Shown: positions 36,037-45,598, counted from the first letter of the stretch. The stretch: DNA of 63,319 bases from Paenibacillus sp. EZ-K15 (GCF_002573715.1 NZ_PDHM01000001.1:1-63319); one strand, 5' to 3'. The notes: generated by a model not told the origin, from the sequence alone. Numbers and translations: made by a program.

Positions 36037-36525
36037 ATGGCAATTGAAGTGGGCACCAAGTTAGAGGGCAAGGTGACAGGCATAACGCATTTTGGAGCAT
36101 TTGTGGATCTGTCAGGAGGTGTCACGGGTCTCGTTCACATCTCGGAGATCGCCGACAACTACGTTAAGGATGTCAACGATCATTTGAAGATCAACGATGT
36201 CGTTACCGTGAAGGTGATTAATGTCGACAAGGACGGCAAGATCGGTCTTTCGATCAAGCAGGCTGTCGACAAGCCGGCTTCCGAAAGTCGTCCACCCCGC
36301 GCACCGAGACCGGAACGCAGTGGCGGCGGCGGAGAACGATTCGGAGGTGGCGGTGGTGGAGGATTCAACCGTGAACGCGGCGGACGCCCGTTTAAGCCTG
36401 CGGCCAACAAGCCTTCATTTGAGGATAAAATGTCACGCTTCCTAAAAGACAGTGAAGAACGAATCTCTTCGCTTAAGAAGAATACGGAAGGCAAACGCGG
36501 GGGACGCGGAGCCAAACGTATGTAA
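36037..36525 (+). CDS. yabR: S1-domain RNA-binding protein YabR with Gly/Arg-rich tail
   Basis: A 162-residue protein. Residues about 5-75 form an S1 domain (GKVTGITHFGAFVDLSGGVT, GLVHISEIAD, KVINVDKDGKIGLSIKQ). Then come a Pro/Arg segment and glycine-rich runs with GGGGERFGGGGGGGFNRERGG at about 96-116 (21-residue block), and a basic C-terminal segment. B. subtilis YabR has 128 residues, so the Gly/Arg tail is the main difference. Probably ribosome- or RNA-associated (inference). GGGAGG precedes the ATG at a longish spacing. Confidence 0.92.
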   Translation: MAIEVGTKLEGKVTGITHFGAFVDLSGGVTGLVHISEIADNYVKDVNDHLKINDVVTVKVINVDKDGKIGLSIKQAVDKPASESRPPRAPRPERSGGGGERFGGGGGGGFNRERGGRPFKPAANKPSFEDKMSRFLKDSEERISSLKKNTEGKRGGRGAKRM

Positions 36526-36544
36526 TTCGATAAAATATAAACTG

Positions 36545-36578
36545 ACCGCAGAGGGAAATCGCCTTCTGCGGTTTTTTT
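36545..36578 (+). terminator. Terminator of yabR
   Basis: ACCGCAGA and TCTGCGGT arms, then seven T residues. The rest of 36579-36780 has no gene; the tRNA genes found here in B. subtilis are absent. Confidence 0.85.
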
Positions 36579-36773
36579 GTCGTTGCATCCAAGGGTACGA
36601 CAGGTTCCTACGCAATTTACGGCGCTTCCGTGTGGAATGAGCACGGCCTGTCCGCCTCAATTCGGGAAATGATCCGCAAGAATGCTCCAGAGTTGAGGCG
36701 TGTAAACACCGCTGGGCGTGGGGGATGAACGCTCTTTTCCCGAACGTTCGCAAGACACGTTGATTTTGTCGGA

Positions 36774-36832
36774 AATTTCTTTGGGGCTTGTCCGGTGTTC
36801 TGACAAACTTTCCTGAACAGGGGTTTTATAAT
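36774..36832 (+). promoter_or_regulatory. Spo0A-activated sigma-A promoter of spoIIE
   Basis: Exact TATAAT (36827-36832) with CTGACA (36800-36805) at a 21-bp spacing, the non-standard gap known for Spo0A-activated spoII promoters. TTTGTCGGAA (36775-36784) and TTCTGACAAA (about 36798-36807, complement TTTGTCAGAA) resemble 0A boxes; the second overlaps the -35. Confidence 0.7.
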
Positions 36833-36870
36833 GGGACCAACAAATTCGTGAAGAATGGGGTGCCAGCGTA

Positions 36871-39381
36871 ATGGATAAAAGAAATCTGGTGATGTTTCCG
36901 GGTACTGAGGCAGTCAAAGGGGGAGCGGGTTCCATTCGTGCCCGTGTAACAGAACGGTTAGGGCAGCTGCCTTTTCTACAGCGTCCCATCCACTTCCTGG
37001 CCGCTAAGAAGTGGATGATCCTGCTAACCTTCATGGGTTTTCTACTCGGACGAGCTATGATTCTGGGAGAGCTGTCTCCATTTGCAGTCGCTTATTTTGC
37101 AGTCATTGCCTTTATGCGTCGCGATGTTTTGCTGCCGGTAGGCGCAGCGATCGTTGCAGGAAGTTTATTTGCGTCCTTTCCGGTGGCATGGATGGTACCG
37201 GCAGAAATCTTGATCTTTTACTTTATGATGCGGGGATTGGAGACCTATGATCGGGCAGAATTGTCGTATGCGCCGCTAATGGTATTTGTCTCCACCTTCT
37301 TCGTGAATCTGTTCAGTGTTCTCATCGGACCGAGCATTACCTGGTATTCCATGATGATGCTCACCCTGAACGCCGTGCTCAGCTTTGTCCTGACATTGGT
37401 CTTTATCCAAGCGATTCCGGTGCTGACGCTTCGTAAAAAAACGCATGCTCTTCGAAATGAAGAAATTCTATGCATTATCATTTTGCTGGCGTCGGTCATG
37501 ACAGGTGCCGTTGGCTGGACGATCCAATCCCTGTCGGTAGAGCATGTCTTATCCCGATACTTAATTCTGCTGTTTGCCCTAGTCGGGGGAGCTCCGCTAG
37601 GCGCCTCGGTTGGCGTAGTAACGGGCCTCATCCTCAGTCTTGCCAACATTTCGGCATTCTCCCAGATGAGTTTGCTCGCCTTTTCCGGGATGCTCGCCGG
37701 TATGCTGAAGGAAGGGAAGAAAGGCGGTGTTTCGCTGGGAATGCTGCTGGGGGCAACCATTCTCTCCATCTATTTCAGCAATCCTGGAGAGGTGATGATC
37801 TCCACTTGGGAAACCTGCGCGGCTATCGTGTTATTCCTCATTACGCCCAAGAGCGTGATGCAGGCTATAGGCAAATATGTGCCTGGCACGCAGGATCATA
37901 CCCGTTCACAGCATGAATACGCCAAGCGGGTCCGGGATCTTACAGCGGACCGTGTGACCCAATTTTCCCGGGTGTTCCGGCAGCTCTCGCAAAGCTTCGG
38001 ACAGACGTCCGGGGTTATACAGCCTCCAGGCAAACAAACGGAGGAGATGAATCATTTCATGAATGCCGTGGCGGAGGGAAGCTGTGCCACATGCTTTAAA
38101 CGGAACCAGTGCTGGGACATGAAATTTTACCAGACTTATAAATATATGACCGATATGATGACCTCGATCGAGGAGAATCCTGAGATGGAAGCAGACGATC
38201 TGCCGCCGGAATGGAGCCGGATCTGTGCCAAGAAGGAGGAGGTGCTCGGCATCCTCAAGCAGCAGTATCATCTTTACCAACATGATATGCAGTGGAAACG
38301 CCAAATATACGATAGCCGTCATCTGGTAGCGGAACAATTATCCGGGGTTTCGCAGGTCATGGAAGACTTGGCCCGAGAGATTAAGCGGGAAAGCCAGACC
38401 ATGCACATTCAGGAAGAACAGATTCGGGAAGCGCTTCAGCAGCTGGGCTTATCGGTTCAAGGCATCGATATCATCAGTTTGGACTCCGGGCAGGTCGAGA
38501 TTGAGATCGTTCATGCATACACCCGGGGTTATGACGAATGCAGGAAGATTATCGGACCTCTGCTGTCCGACATTCTCGGGGAGCATATCGCCGTAATGGA
38601 AGAGACCTTGATCCATCCAAGGGATGGATTGGCCACCGTGCGATTCGGCTCAGCGAAAACATATGAAATTATGACGGGCGTAGCCGCAGCGGCTAAGGGA
38701 GGGGATATTTTATCAGGTGACAGCTTCAGTACGGTCGAGCTGGGCAACGGGACGTTTGCGGTAGCGCTTAGTGATGGTATGGGCAACGGGGAAAGGGCAC
38801 GGCTCGAGAGCAGCTCGGCTCTGAATATATTAGAACAGCTGCTTCAATCCGGGATGGATGAGAAGCTGGCGATCAAATCGGTCAACTCGATTCTGATGCT
38901 GCGCTCGCCGGATGAAATCTATGCCACGGTCGATATGGCCCTAATCGATCAATATACGGCTCAGACCACCTTTATGAAGATCGGTTCGACGCCAAGCTTT
39001 ATCAAACGAGGGAATGATGTCATACCGGTCTCGGCCAGCAATCTTCCGATTGGGATCATTCAGGATATCGAAGTGGACCTGGTGTCATTACAGCTGCAGG
39101 CCGGTGATGTTCTCATCATGATGACGGATGGCATATATGATGCGCCGGGTTATGCGGTAAACAAGGAGCTATGGATGAAACGGATGATTCAGGAAGTGAA
39201 CAGTGAGGATCCGCAGGAAATTGCCGATTGTTTGTTGGAGAAGGTCATTCGCTACCAGCAGAATCAAATTCATGATGATATGACGGTGGTGGTCGGGCGT
39301 GTGGATCACTTCCACCCGGAATGGTCGAATGTGCATGTTCCGGGCTTTGCCCGAATGGAGCGGCCGCGAACGGTTAGCTGA
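36871..39381 (+). CDS. spoIIE: Stage II sporulation protein E, PP2C phosphatase
   Basis: An 836-residue membrane phosphatase that dephosphorylates SpoIIAA to free sigma-F in the forespore and also interacts with FtsZ at the polar septum. The N-terminus carries about ten membrane segments (residues about 48-335), a central regulatory region follows, and the PP2C domain lies at about 595-825 (ALSDGMGNGERARLESSSA, MMTDGIYDAPG, DDMTVVVGRV). GGGGTG lies 8 bases before the ATG. It is monocistronic and preceded by a Spo0A-type promoter. Confidence 0.96.
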   Translation: MDKRNLVMFPGTEAVKGGAGSIRARVTERLGQLPFLQRPIHFLAAKKWMILLTFMGFLLGRAMILGELSPFAVAYFAVIAFMRRDVLLPVGAAIVAGSLFASFPVAWMVPAEILIFYFMMRGLETYDRAELSYAPLMVFVSTFFVNLFSVLIGPSITWYSMMMLTLNAVLSFVLTLVFIQAIPVLTLRKKTHALRNEEILCIIILLASVMTGAVGWTIQSLSVEHVLSRYLILLFALVGGAPLGASVGVVTGLILSLANISAFSQMSLLAFSGMLAGMLKEGKKGGVSLGMLLGATILSIYFSNPGEVMISTWETCAAIVLFLITPKSVMQAIGKYVPGTQDHTRSQHEYAKRVRDLTADRVTQFSRVFRQLSQSFGQTSGVIQPPGKQTEEMNHFMNAVAEGSCATCFKRNQCWDMKFYQTYKYMTDMMTSIEENPEMEADDLPPEWSRICAKKEEVLGILKQQYHLYQHDMQWKRQIYDSRHLVAEQLSGVSQVMEDLAREIKRESQTMHIQEEQIREALQQLGLSVQGIDIISLDSGQVEIEIVHAYTRGYDECRKIIGPLLSDILGEHIAVMEETLIHPRDGLATVRFGSAKTYEIMTGVAAAAKGGDILSGDSFSTVELGNGTFAVALSDGMGNGERARLESSSALNILEQLLQSGMDEKLAIKSVNSILMLRSPDEIYATVDMALIDQYTAQTTFMKIGSTPSFIKRGNDVIPVSASNLPIGIIQDIEVDLVSLQLQAGDVLIMMTDGIYDAPGYAVNKELWMKRMIQEVNSEDPQEIADCLLEKVIRYQQNQIHDDMTVVVGRVDHFHPEWSNVHVPGFARMERPRTVS

Positions 39382-39548
39382 TGCGTTAGATAAATCAAGC
39401 GATTACCCGGGAAATGGAGGCCCCCGGATGTGGTAAATCTTTTTACGTCTATTCTTCCTATATATCGTTTGAACTCTCTTGAATGTGGAAATGATAGAGA
39501 TAGAAGTCAAATCGATAGGAATGGATGAGACGGAGGCGATCATTTATT

Positions 39549-40289
39549 ATGAAGCAAATTCTACTGATTACGGACGGGTGCTCTAACGTTGGGGCCAGTC
39601 CAGTTCTGGCCGCAGCCCATGCGCTCCAGGATGGTATTGTCGTGAATGTGGTGGGGGTTCTTGATTACGGGACGATCGGCGAGCTTGGGGGATTGGAAAT
39701 TCAGGAGATAGCCAAAGCGGGAGGAGGCATACACCGGATCGTAGGCACACCACAGCTGGCGCAGACGATACAGATGATGACTCGGAAAACGGTGGTTCAG
39801 ACGATCCAACAAGCGGTAAATAAGGAGATACAGCATATTCTGGGGGGCGGGTCGCTGGAGGAGCTTCCGCCGGACAAGCGTTCGCAGGTCGTGGAAGTGG
39901 TGGATGAGCTGGCTGAGACATCATCCCTGCAAGTCGCGCTGTTAATCGATGCAAGTGCAAGCATGAAACCCAAGCTGGCTGCCGTTGAGGAAGCGATACG
40001 TGATTTGATGCTGAGTTTGAAAGCGCGCGCAGGCTCAAGCGAATTGTCCGTATTCCATTTTCCTGGAAAACACAGCGGCGAGGATATCGTGATGGACGTG
40101 AATTGGACCTCAGATCTTGACGGTGCCCGGGGAATGTTCAGCCGCCTGCAGATGAGAGGGGCGACGCCGACTGGACCTGCCTTGTTAAAGGTGATTGAAT
40201 TTTACCGATATGGTACACTAGAAGGTAATCAATCATGGCAGGGTCATTCCAGCCAAGAGGAAGGGATGCTCGGTGACTACGTTGTCTAA
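39549..40289 (+). CDS. yabS: VWA-domain protein YabS
   Basis: A 246-residue protein. The second half is a von Willebrand factor A domain with the MIDAS residues D134, S136 and S138 (LLIDASASM), a threonine in RGATPTGPALL and a later partial Asp site. The first 50 residues (ILLITDGCSNVGASP) resemble the end of a VWA domain, as if the fold were permuted or duplicated. GGAGG is 12 bases before the ATG at 39549. Its end overlaps the kinase gene, so both are made from one mRNA; VWA proteins often scaffold such kinases (inference). Confidence 0.85.
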   Translation: MKQILLITDGCSNVGASPVLAAAHALQDGIVVNVVGVLDYGTIGELGGLEIQEIAKAGGGIHRIVGTPQLAQTIQMMTRKTVVQTIQQAVNKEIQHILGGGSLEELPPDKRSQVVEVVDELAETSSLQVALLIDASASMKPKLAAVEEAIRDLMLSLKARAGSSELSVFHFPGKHSGEDIVMDVNWTSDLDGARGMFSRLQMRGATPTGPALLKVIEFYRYGTLEGNQSWQGHSSQEEGMLGDYVV

Positions 40290-41193
40290 CCCGGGTTATC
40301 CGCCAGGAACCGTAATTAAAGGCAAGTGGCGGAACAGCCGGTACATCGTGGAACGTATGCTCGGCAAAGGGGCTAACGGCAAGGTGTATCTGGTTCACCG
40401 GGCAGGAGTACGCGGGCGTTATGCTTTAAAAGTAGGGTATGACGCTCTGGATCTTCAATCCGAAATTAATGTGCTGAATGCGTTAAAAGAACAGATGCCG
40501 GACCCGTATCTCGTGGAGGCGGACGATCATCATGACGGCAGCGGCGAAGTGTCCTTCTATGTTATGCGTTACATTGAGGGGAGTCCGCTGCATCATTTTA
40601 TTCGCAAACGCGGTGCCGACTGGATCGGATTGATCGGACTGAAGCTGCTCGAGAAGCTGTCCGTTCTGCATGCATCCGGTTATGCATTCGGTGATTTGAA
40701 GCCGGATAATGTGATGGTCTCGGCATACGGAAGAGTGGAACTGATCGATTACGGAGGCGTCAGCCCTTTCGGACGCAGCGTAAAGCAATTTACGGAATGG
40801 TATGATCGGGGATACTGGAATGCCGGAAGCCGGACTGGCGACGTAACCTATGATTTGTTCTCGTTTGCCGTGATGTGTATCGGCCTGCTGGATGAGAAAT
40901 CATTACGGGAGGCGTCTTGTCAGCTTCCCCAGACCCGTAGTGTTGCAGATCTGCAGCTGGTGCTGCGAAGAAACCTTGTGTTCAAACCATACGCTGTTTG
41001 GCTGAACAAGGCTTTATCGGGGGATTTCGCGGATTCACGGGAAGCGTTGAACGAGTGGAGAAAACGAATATACGAAGGTTCGGGCAGGAACGTGCGTCCT
41101 AATCCAGGACGAACTCCGCGTTGGCTGAAGAACGCGTTTGGTTTGTCGTTACTCATCATGGCCCTTGCTGTTTATTTTTTCTTCCGCTCATGA
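40273..41193 (+). CDS. yabT: Membrane-anchored Ser/Thr kinase YabT-like
   Basis: A 306-residue Hanks-type kinase. The glycine loop GKGANG is at 31-36, the ATP lysine K53 in ALKVG, and the catalytic loop FGDLKPDN at 139-146 with D141, K143 and N146 but Phe-Gly where most kinases have His-Arg. The metal motif is DYG (159-161) in place of DFG. A C-terminal membrane segment lies at about 286-303 with no extracellular sensor. B. subtilis YabT is a DNA-activated kinase of sporulation. The start is a GTG with AGGAAGGG 7 bases upstream, overlapping yabS. Confidence 0.9.
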   Translation: MTTLSNPGYPPGTVIKGKWRNSRYIVERMLGKGANGKVYLVHRAGVRGRYALKVGYDALDLQSEINVLNALKEQMPDPYLVEADDHHDGSGEVSFYVMRYIEGSPLHHFIRKRGADWIGLIGLKLLEKLSVLHASGYAFGDLKPDNVMVSAYGRVELIDYGGVSPFGRSVKQFTEWYDRGYWNAGSRTGDVTYDLFSFAVMCIGLLDEKSLREASCQLPQTRSVADLQLVLRRNLVFKPYAVWLNKALSGDFADSREALNEWRKRIYEGSGRNVRPNPGRTPRWLKNAFGLSLLIMALAVYFFFRS

Positions 41194-41236
41194 AGTTGTT
41201 ACCTTGTTACTGGGAGTTCATAAAGGGGACCTGGAA

Positions 41237-42667
41237 GTGAAACAGGATTATTTACGGACATTCGTCAACCATGTCGAGCGTACAGCCGCAGAGTTTGATC
41301 TGTGGTCAGAAGGTGATAGCATCGTGGTCGCTGTTTCCGGCGGGCCTGATTCCGTTGCGCTCCTGCACGTGCTGCATGAAATTTCTTTGCACCGGACACC
41401 GCTCCGATTGATCTGCGCCCATGTGCATCATGGGTTTCGGAAAGAATCGGACCAAGAGGCGGAGATGGTGCGTGAACTGGTGGAGCGGCTCGGACTTCCA
41501 TTAGAAACGGCGTTCATCGATATTCCTGCTTATATGGAAGAGAGCGGCAAGGGTGGGCAGGAGGCTGCAAGAGAGAAGCGTTATGAATTTCTGCTGCAAA
41601 CGGCTCATAAATACAATGCGCGCTCCGTGGCTCTGGCTCATCATGCTGACGACCAAGCTGAGACGGTACTCATGAGGCTTCTGCGCGGAAGCGGCTTGTC
41701 CGGACTTGCCGGAATAAAATTTAAGCGCACGGAAAAAAAAGTGGAACTTATCCGCCCGTTCCTTCGTATGTACAAGGCGGATATCGTAGAGCTGTGCCAC
41801 GAATGCGGTTTCCAGTATGCGGTGGATCATAGCAATCTACAGACGAAGTACCGCCGTAATGCGATTCGCCTGGAAGTATTGCCTTTTCTGGAACGATATA
41901 ATGGTCAGTTCTCCTCCTCACTCAATCAGCTGGCCGAGATAGTCCAGCAGGAGGATGATTTTGTGGAGCTTGAAGCTGCGAAGCAATTTCGGAGTATGGT
42001 ACAGGAGAACGATGGGAGGCTCGCTTTCGACGCGCCTTCCTTTTTGGGCTTACATGTCGCTTTACAACGGCGTTTGATTAAACTAATATTAAATTACCTG
42101 CCCTCAGACCAGGAAAACACCGATTTTGTCAAGATTGAAACGGTGCGCCATGGCATTCTTAACGATCAGCGAAGCAACTGGCGTCTGGATCTGGGTGACG
42201 GCATTACCTGTGTTCGTGAGTATGGAGTGATCCAGTTTTGGCCTAAGCCTCCGAATGAACAGGGACAGTACATATACATTCTTGATTCTCCTGATGTTTC
42301 GCAGCAGTATGTTAAGGAAATCGGAAAAATGCTGAAATTGTCGTCAATGACAGGAAGCGAAAGCCGGAGCGGCTCCAGACCATCAGCCTTTGTGGCGGAT
42401 TTTGATGCGGATGAGCTGAGGTTTCCTTTAACCTTGCGTAACAGACAGCCGGGGGACAAGATGAAGATCATGGGATTAAACGGAAGCAAAAAGGTGAAAG
42501 ATATTCTCATTGATGAGAAAATCCCACCGTCTGTCCGTGCCCGGATTCCTATTCTTTGTGACGGTTCCGGCAGCATCGTGTGGATTCCAGGTGTACGACG
42601 TTCCGTTCACGCCGCTTGCGGGCGGCACACATCACGAGTTCTCCGGATGGAGCTATCGGATGCTTAA
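41237..42667 (+). CDS. tilS: tRNA(Ile)-lysidine synthetase
   Basis: Attaches lysine to C34 of the CAU-anticodon tRNA(Ile) so that it reads AUA. The 476-residue protein has the PP-loop SGGPDS at 34-39, CAHVHHGFRKESD near 62, LAHHADDQAETVLMRLLRG near 133, DHSNLQTKYRRNAIR near 196, and a C-terminal domain with RNRQPGDKMKIMG near 398. The GTG at 41237 has AAGGGG 8 bases upstream; the frame opens earlier inside yabT. It is followed by hpt and ftsH as in B. subtilis. Confidence 0.94.
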   Translation: MKQDYLRTFVNHVERTAAEFDLWSEGDSIVVAVSGGPDSVALLHVLHEISLHRTPLRLICAHVHHGFRKESDQEAEMVRELVERLGLPLETAFIDIPAYMEESGKGGQEAAREKRYEFLLQTAHKYNARSVALAHHADDQAETVLMRLLRGSGLSGLAGIKFKRTEKKVELIRPFLRMYKADIVELCHECGFQYAVDHSNLQTKYRRNAIRLEVLPFLERYNGQFSSSLNQLAEIVQQEDDFVELEAAKQFRSMVQENDGRLAFDAPSFLGLHVALQRRLIKLILNYLPSDQENTDFVKIETVRHGILNDQRSNWRLDLGDGITCVREYGVIQFWPKPPNEQGQYIYILDSPDVSQQYVKEIGKMLKLSSMTGSESRSGSRPSAFVADFDADELRFPLTLRNRQPGDKMKIMGLNGSKKVKDILIDEKIPPSVRARIPILCDGSGSIVWIPGVRRSVHAACGRHTSRVLRMELSDA

Positions 42668-42735
42668 GGCAAGTGTAAAACGAAGAATGGCCCGTTTCAC
42701 GCTTTCATAGTATAAACGTAGGAGGTCCACTTAAG

Positions 42736-43275
42736 TTGCAGAATGACATTCAGGAAATACTCATCAGTGAAGAAGAGATTCACGCAAAGATTAAGGAACT
42801 TGGTTCCAAACTCAGCGCCGAATATGTGGGACGCAATCCACTCGTTATTTGCGTTCTTAAAGGTGCATTTATTTTTATGGCCGACTTGGTTAAATCCATA
42901 ACAGTACCTCTTGAGTTGGATTTCATGGCTGTATCCAGCTATGGGGCATCAACCAAATCCTCCGGCGTGGTGAAGATCATTAAAGATCTGGACGCATCCG
43001 TTGAAGGCAGGGATGTGCTGATTGTGGAGGATATTATCGACAGCGGTCTTACGCTGAGCCATTTGATTGAGCTTCTGAAGAGCCGCAAGGCAAACTCGGT
43101 GTGCGTTGTCACGCTGTTTGACAAGCCGGCACGCCGTACGGTGGATTTGCAGGCCGATTACACCGGATTCGTGCTGCCGGATGCTTTTGTTGTCGGATAC
43201 GGACTCGATTATGCCGAGCATTACCGGAACCTCCCCTACATCGGGATTTTGAAGCCGGAAATCTACAGCAGTTAA
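42736..43275 (+). CDS. hpt: Hypoxanthine phosphoribosyltransferase
   Basis: Purine salvage enzyme that joins hypoxanthine or guanine to PRPP. The 179-residue protein has [16 protein letters not shown] near 36, and the PRPP loop [14 protein letters not shown] near 96-109. The start is a TTG with AGGAGG 10 bases upstream. The tilS-hpt-ftsH order is conserved widely in Firmicutes. In B. subtilis HprT also affects ftsH expression. Confidence 0.95.
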   Translation: MQNDIQEILISEEEIHAKIKELGSKLSAEYVGRNPLVICVLKGAFIFMADLVKSITVPLELDFMAVSSYGASTKSSGVVKIIKDLDASVEGRDVLIVEDIIDSGLTLSHLIELLKSRKANSVCVVTLFDKPARRTVDLQADYTGFVLPDAFVVGYGLDYAEHYRNLPYIGILKPEIYSS

Positions 43276-43315
43276 ACCGCGCCAATGGGCTGCTATCACA
43301 GTTCAGGGCCCTTTG

Positions 43316-43345
43316 TTGAGATGGCCAGACAGGCTGTGGTAAAAT
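43316..43345 (+). promoter_or_regulatory. Sigma-A promoter of ftsH
   Basis: TTGAGA (43316-43321), 18 bp, TAAAAT (43340-43345), 30 bp before the ATG. Confidence 0.55.
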
Positions 43346-43374
43346 ATCTTATGTGTCTTGAGAGGAGGTAGGGG

Positions 43375-45450
43375 ATGAGTCGGTTCATCCGGAATTCTGG
43401 TTTTTATTTGATTCTATTTTTAGTCGTGGTGGGCATAGTACAATTCGTTACTAATGGCGGCGAGCAAGCCGATGCCCCTAGTTATAATCAACTGCGGCAG
43501 GAAGTCAAAGCTAACAACATAGAGGAAATGACGGTACAATTTGACGGTTACGCTTATCTGGTGACCGGTAAGTATAGGGAGATTACCGAAGAGAAAAAAT
43601 CGGAGAATTTCTCAACCTATATTCCTGCCACGGATGCAGCGATGCAAGAGCTGACTGCAGCCAGTGACAGCAACAACGTCAAACTGTCCGTGCAGCCAAT
43701 GGAAGGCCAAAGCATTTGGCTGACATTGCTTTCATCCTTTATTCCGCTCATCATTATGTTTGTTCTGTTCTTCTTCCTGTTTAATCAGGCCCAAGGCGGC
43801 GGCGGCAAAGTGATGAACTTTGGTAAGAGCAAAGCCCGCTTATATAATGAAGAGAAGAAACGGATTACATTTGAAGATGTAGCCGGAGCAGATGAAGAGA
43901 AGCAGGAACTTGTTGAAGTTGTTGACTTCTTGAAAGATCCGCGCAAGTTTAACACGGTTGGCGCTCGCATTCCGAAGGGCGTTCTGCTTGTCGGTCCTCC
44001 GGGAACGGGTAAGACGCTCCTGGCTCGTGCCGTTGCTGGTGAAGCAGGAGTGCCATTCTTTAGTATTTCCGGTTCCGACTTTGTTGAGATGTTTGTCGGT
44101 GTCGGTGCTTCTCGTGTACGAGACTTGTTCGAGAACGCGAAGAAGAATGCACCATGTATCATCTTCATTGATGAGATTGATGCTGTGGGTCGTCAGCGTG
44201 GCGCCGGACTTGGCGGCGGTCATGACGAGCGTGAGCAGACACTCAACCAGTTGCTGGTTGAAATGGACGGTTTCGGAGCGAACGAAGGCATTATCATCGT
44301 TGCTGCGACCAACCGCCCGGACATTTTGGACCCGGCGCTTCTTCGTCCGGGACGTTTTGACCGTCAGATTACCGTAGATCGCCCGGATGTGAAGGGCCGT
44401 GAAGCCGTACTGAAGGTGCATGCACGCAACAAACCATTGACGAAGGATGTTAAACTTGACATCATCGCCAAACGTACAACCGGTTTTACAGGCGCCGATC
44501 TGGAGAATCTCCTGAACGAGGCTGCCTTGCTTGCGGCTCGCCGCAACCGTAAAGATATCTCCATGCGAGAAGTGGATGAGGCGATTGACCGTGTTATCGT
44601 CGGTACGGAGAAACGCAGCCGCGTGATCAGTGACCGTGAGAAACGTATCGTAGCTTACCATGAAGCAGGTCACACCATTGTGGGTTACTTCCTCGAGCAT
44701 GCGGATACGGTGCATAAGGTAACAATTATTCCTCGTGGCCGTGCCGGTGGGTATGTCATCATGATGCCGAAGGAAGATCGGATGCTCGTGACGAAGCAGG
44801 AATTGCTGGATCGCGTAACTGGTTTGCTTGGCGGCCGTGTTGCTGAGGAGCTGTTCATCGGTGAAATCGGAACCGGAGCATACAGTGACTTCCAACAAGC
44901 GACAGGCATTATCCGCAGCATGGTTGTGGAATACGGTATGAGTGAGAAGCTCGGACCGATGCAGTTCGGTACATCCCAAGGACAAGTGTTCCTTGGACGT
45001 GATATCGGACATGAGCAGAACTATAGTGATCGAATTGCTTATGAGATCGATCAGGAAATGCAGCGATTCATTAATGATTGCTATGAGAAATGTAAAGAGA
45101 TCCTGAATAAGCATGCTAAAGAGGTTCACCTGATTGCGAACACGCTCCTCGAGATGGAAACGCTGGAGCTTGAGCAAATCAAGAATCTCATTGAGACCGG
45201 ATCAGCTGAAGGCAACGGCAGTGGCGACGGTGAAGGAGAAGGTTCTACCGAGAATGGTGAACCGATCATCGATAACATTGGCGACGTGAAAGTTCGTATC
45301 CAAGGGAAAGAAGACGGCGAGCAGCCGACTTCCACGGAAGAAATTCCGAACAACCCGATGGATTCGAATGATCCAGGGCCGGAGCGCAAAGATTCCGAGC
45401 GCAAGGATCCTCCAGGCGGATCGGACAACGGTAACAGCAGCTTAACGTAA
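43375..45450 (+). CDS. ftsH: ATP-dependent zinc metalloprotease FtsH
   Basis: A 691-residue membrane AAA+ protease for membrane protein quality control. Membrane segments are at about 8-25 and 112-136; Walker A GPPGTGKT at 207-214; Walker B IFIDEID at 263-269; the second region of homology [20 protein letters not shown] near 311-330; and the zinc motif HEAGH at 429-433. After about residue 615 comes an unusual tail rich in Gly, Glu, Ser, Asp and Pro, longer than in most relatives. AGGAGG precedes the ATG. Confidence 0.97.
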   Translation: MSRFIRNSGFYLILFLVVVGIVQFVTNGGEQADAPSYNQLRQEVKANNIEEMTVQFDGYAYLVTGKYREITEEKKSENFSTYIPATDAAMQELTAASDSNNVKLSVQPMEGQSIWLTLLSSFIPLIIMFVLFFFLFNQAQGGGGKVMNFGKSKARLYNEEKKRITFEDVAGADEEKQELVEVVDFLKDPRKFNTVGARIPKGVLLVGPPGTGKTLLARAVAGEAGVPFFSISGSDFVEMFVGVGASRVRDLFENAKKNAPCIIFIDEIDAVGRQRGAGLGGGHDEREQTLNQLLVEMDGFGANEGIIIVAATNRPDILDPALLRPGRFDRQITVDRPDVKGREAVLKVHARNKPLTKDVKLDIIAKRTTGFTGADLENLLNEAALLAARRNRKDISMREVDEAIDRVIVGTEKRSRVISDREKRIVAYHEAGHTIVGYFLEHADTVHKVTIIPRGRAGGYVIMMPKEDRMLVTKQELLDRVTGLLGGRVAEELFIGEIGTGAYSDFQQATGIIRSMVVEYGMSEKLGPMQFGTSQGQVFLGRDIGHEQNYSDRIAYEIDQEMQRFINDCYEKCKEILNKHAKEVHLIANTLLEMETLELEQIKNLIETGSAEGNGSGDGEGEGSTENGEPIIDNIGDVKVRIQGKEDGEQPTSTEEIPNNPMDSNDPGPERKDSERKDPPGGSDNGNSSLT

Positions 45451-45487
45451 TATTCGCTGATAAAACATCGAATACCGAATAAAATTG

Positions 45488-45526
45488 AAGAACCGGAGAA
45501 CGATAATTCGTTTTCCGGTTCTTTTT
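45488..45526 (+). terminator. Terminator of ftsH
   Basis: GAACCGGAGAACG and CGTTTTCCGGTTC arms around ATAATT, with one G-T pair, then five T residues. Confidence 0.88.
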
Positions 45527-45541
45527 GTGCTTTCTATCACA

Positions 45542-45571
45542 TTGACAGGGGGCAGAACGAACGTGTACATT
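45542..45571 (+). promoter_or_regulatory. Sigma-A promoter of nadABC
   Basis: TTGACA (45542-45547), 18 bp, TACATT (45566-45571). Confidence 0.7.
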
Positions 45572-45582
45572 AGTTGTTAAAT

Positions 45583-45598
45583 AAGGATGCGCATCCTT
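45583..45598. promoter_or_regulatory. Palindromic operator candidate in the nad leader
   Basis: AAGGATGCGCATCCTT is a perfect 16-bp palindrome about 5-20 bases after the predicted transcription start. NAD synthesis genes of Bacillales are commonly repressed by NiaR, but I cannot confirm that this is its site. Confidence 0.45.

Noticed and set aside
36579..36780. tRNA genes expected here from B. subtilis order
   Set aside because: No cloverleaf or TTCGANTC-type T-loop with matching acceptor arms is visible.
43840..45177. 445-residue frame on the minus strand within ftsH
   Set aside because: Shadow of the conserved AAA+ and protease domains.
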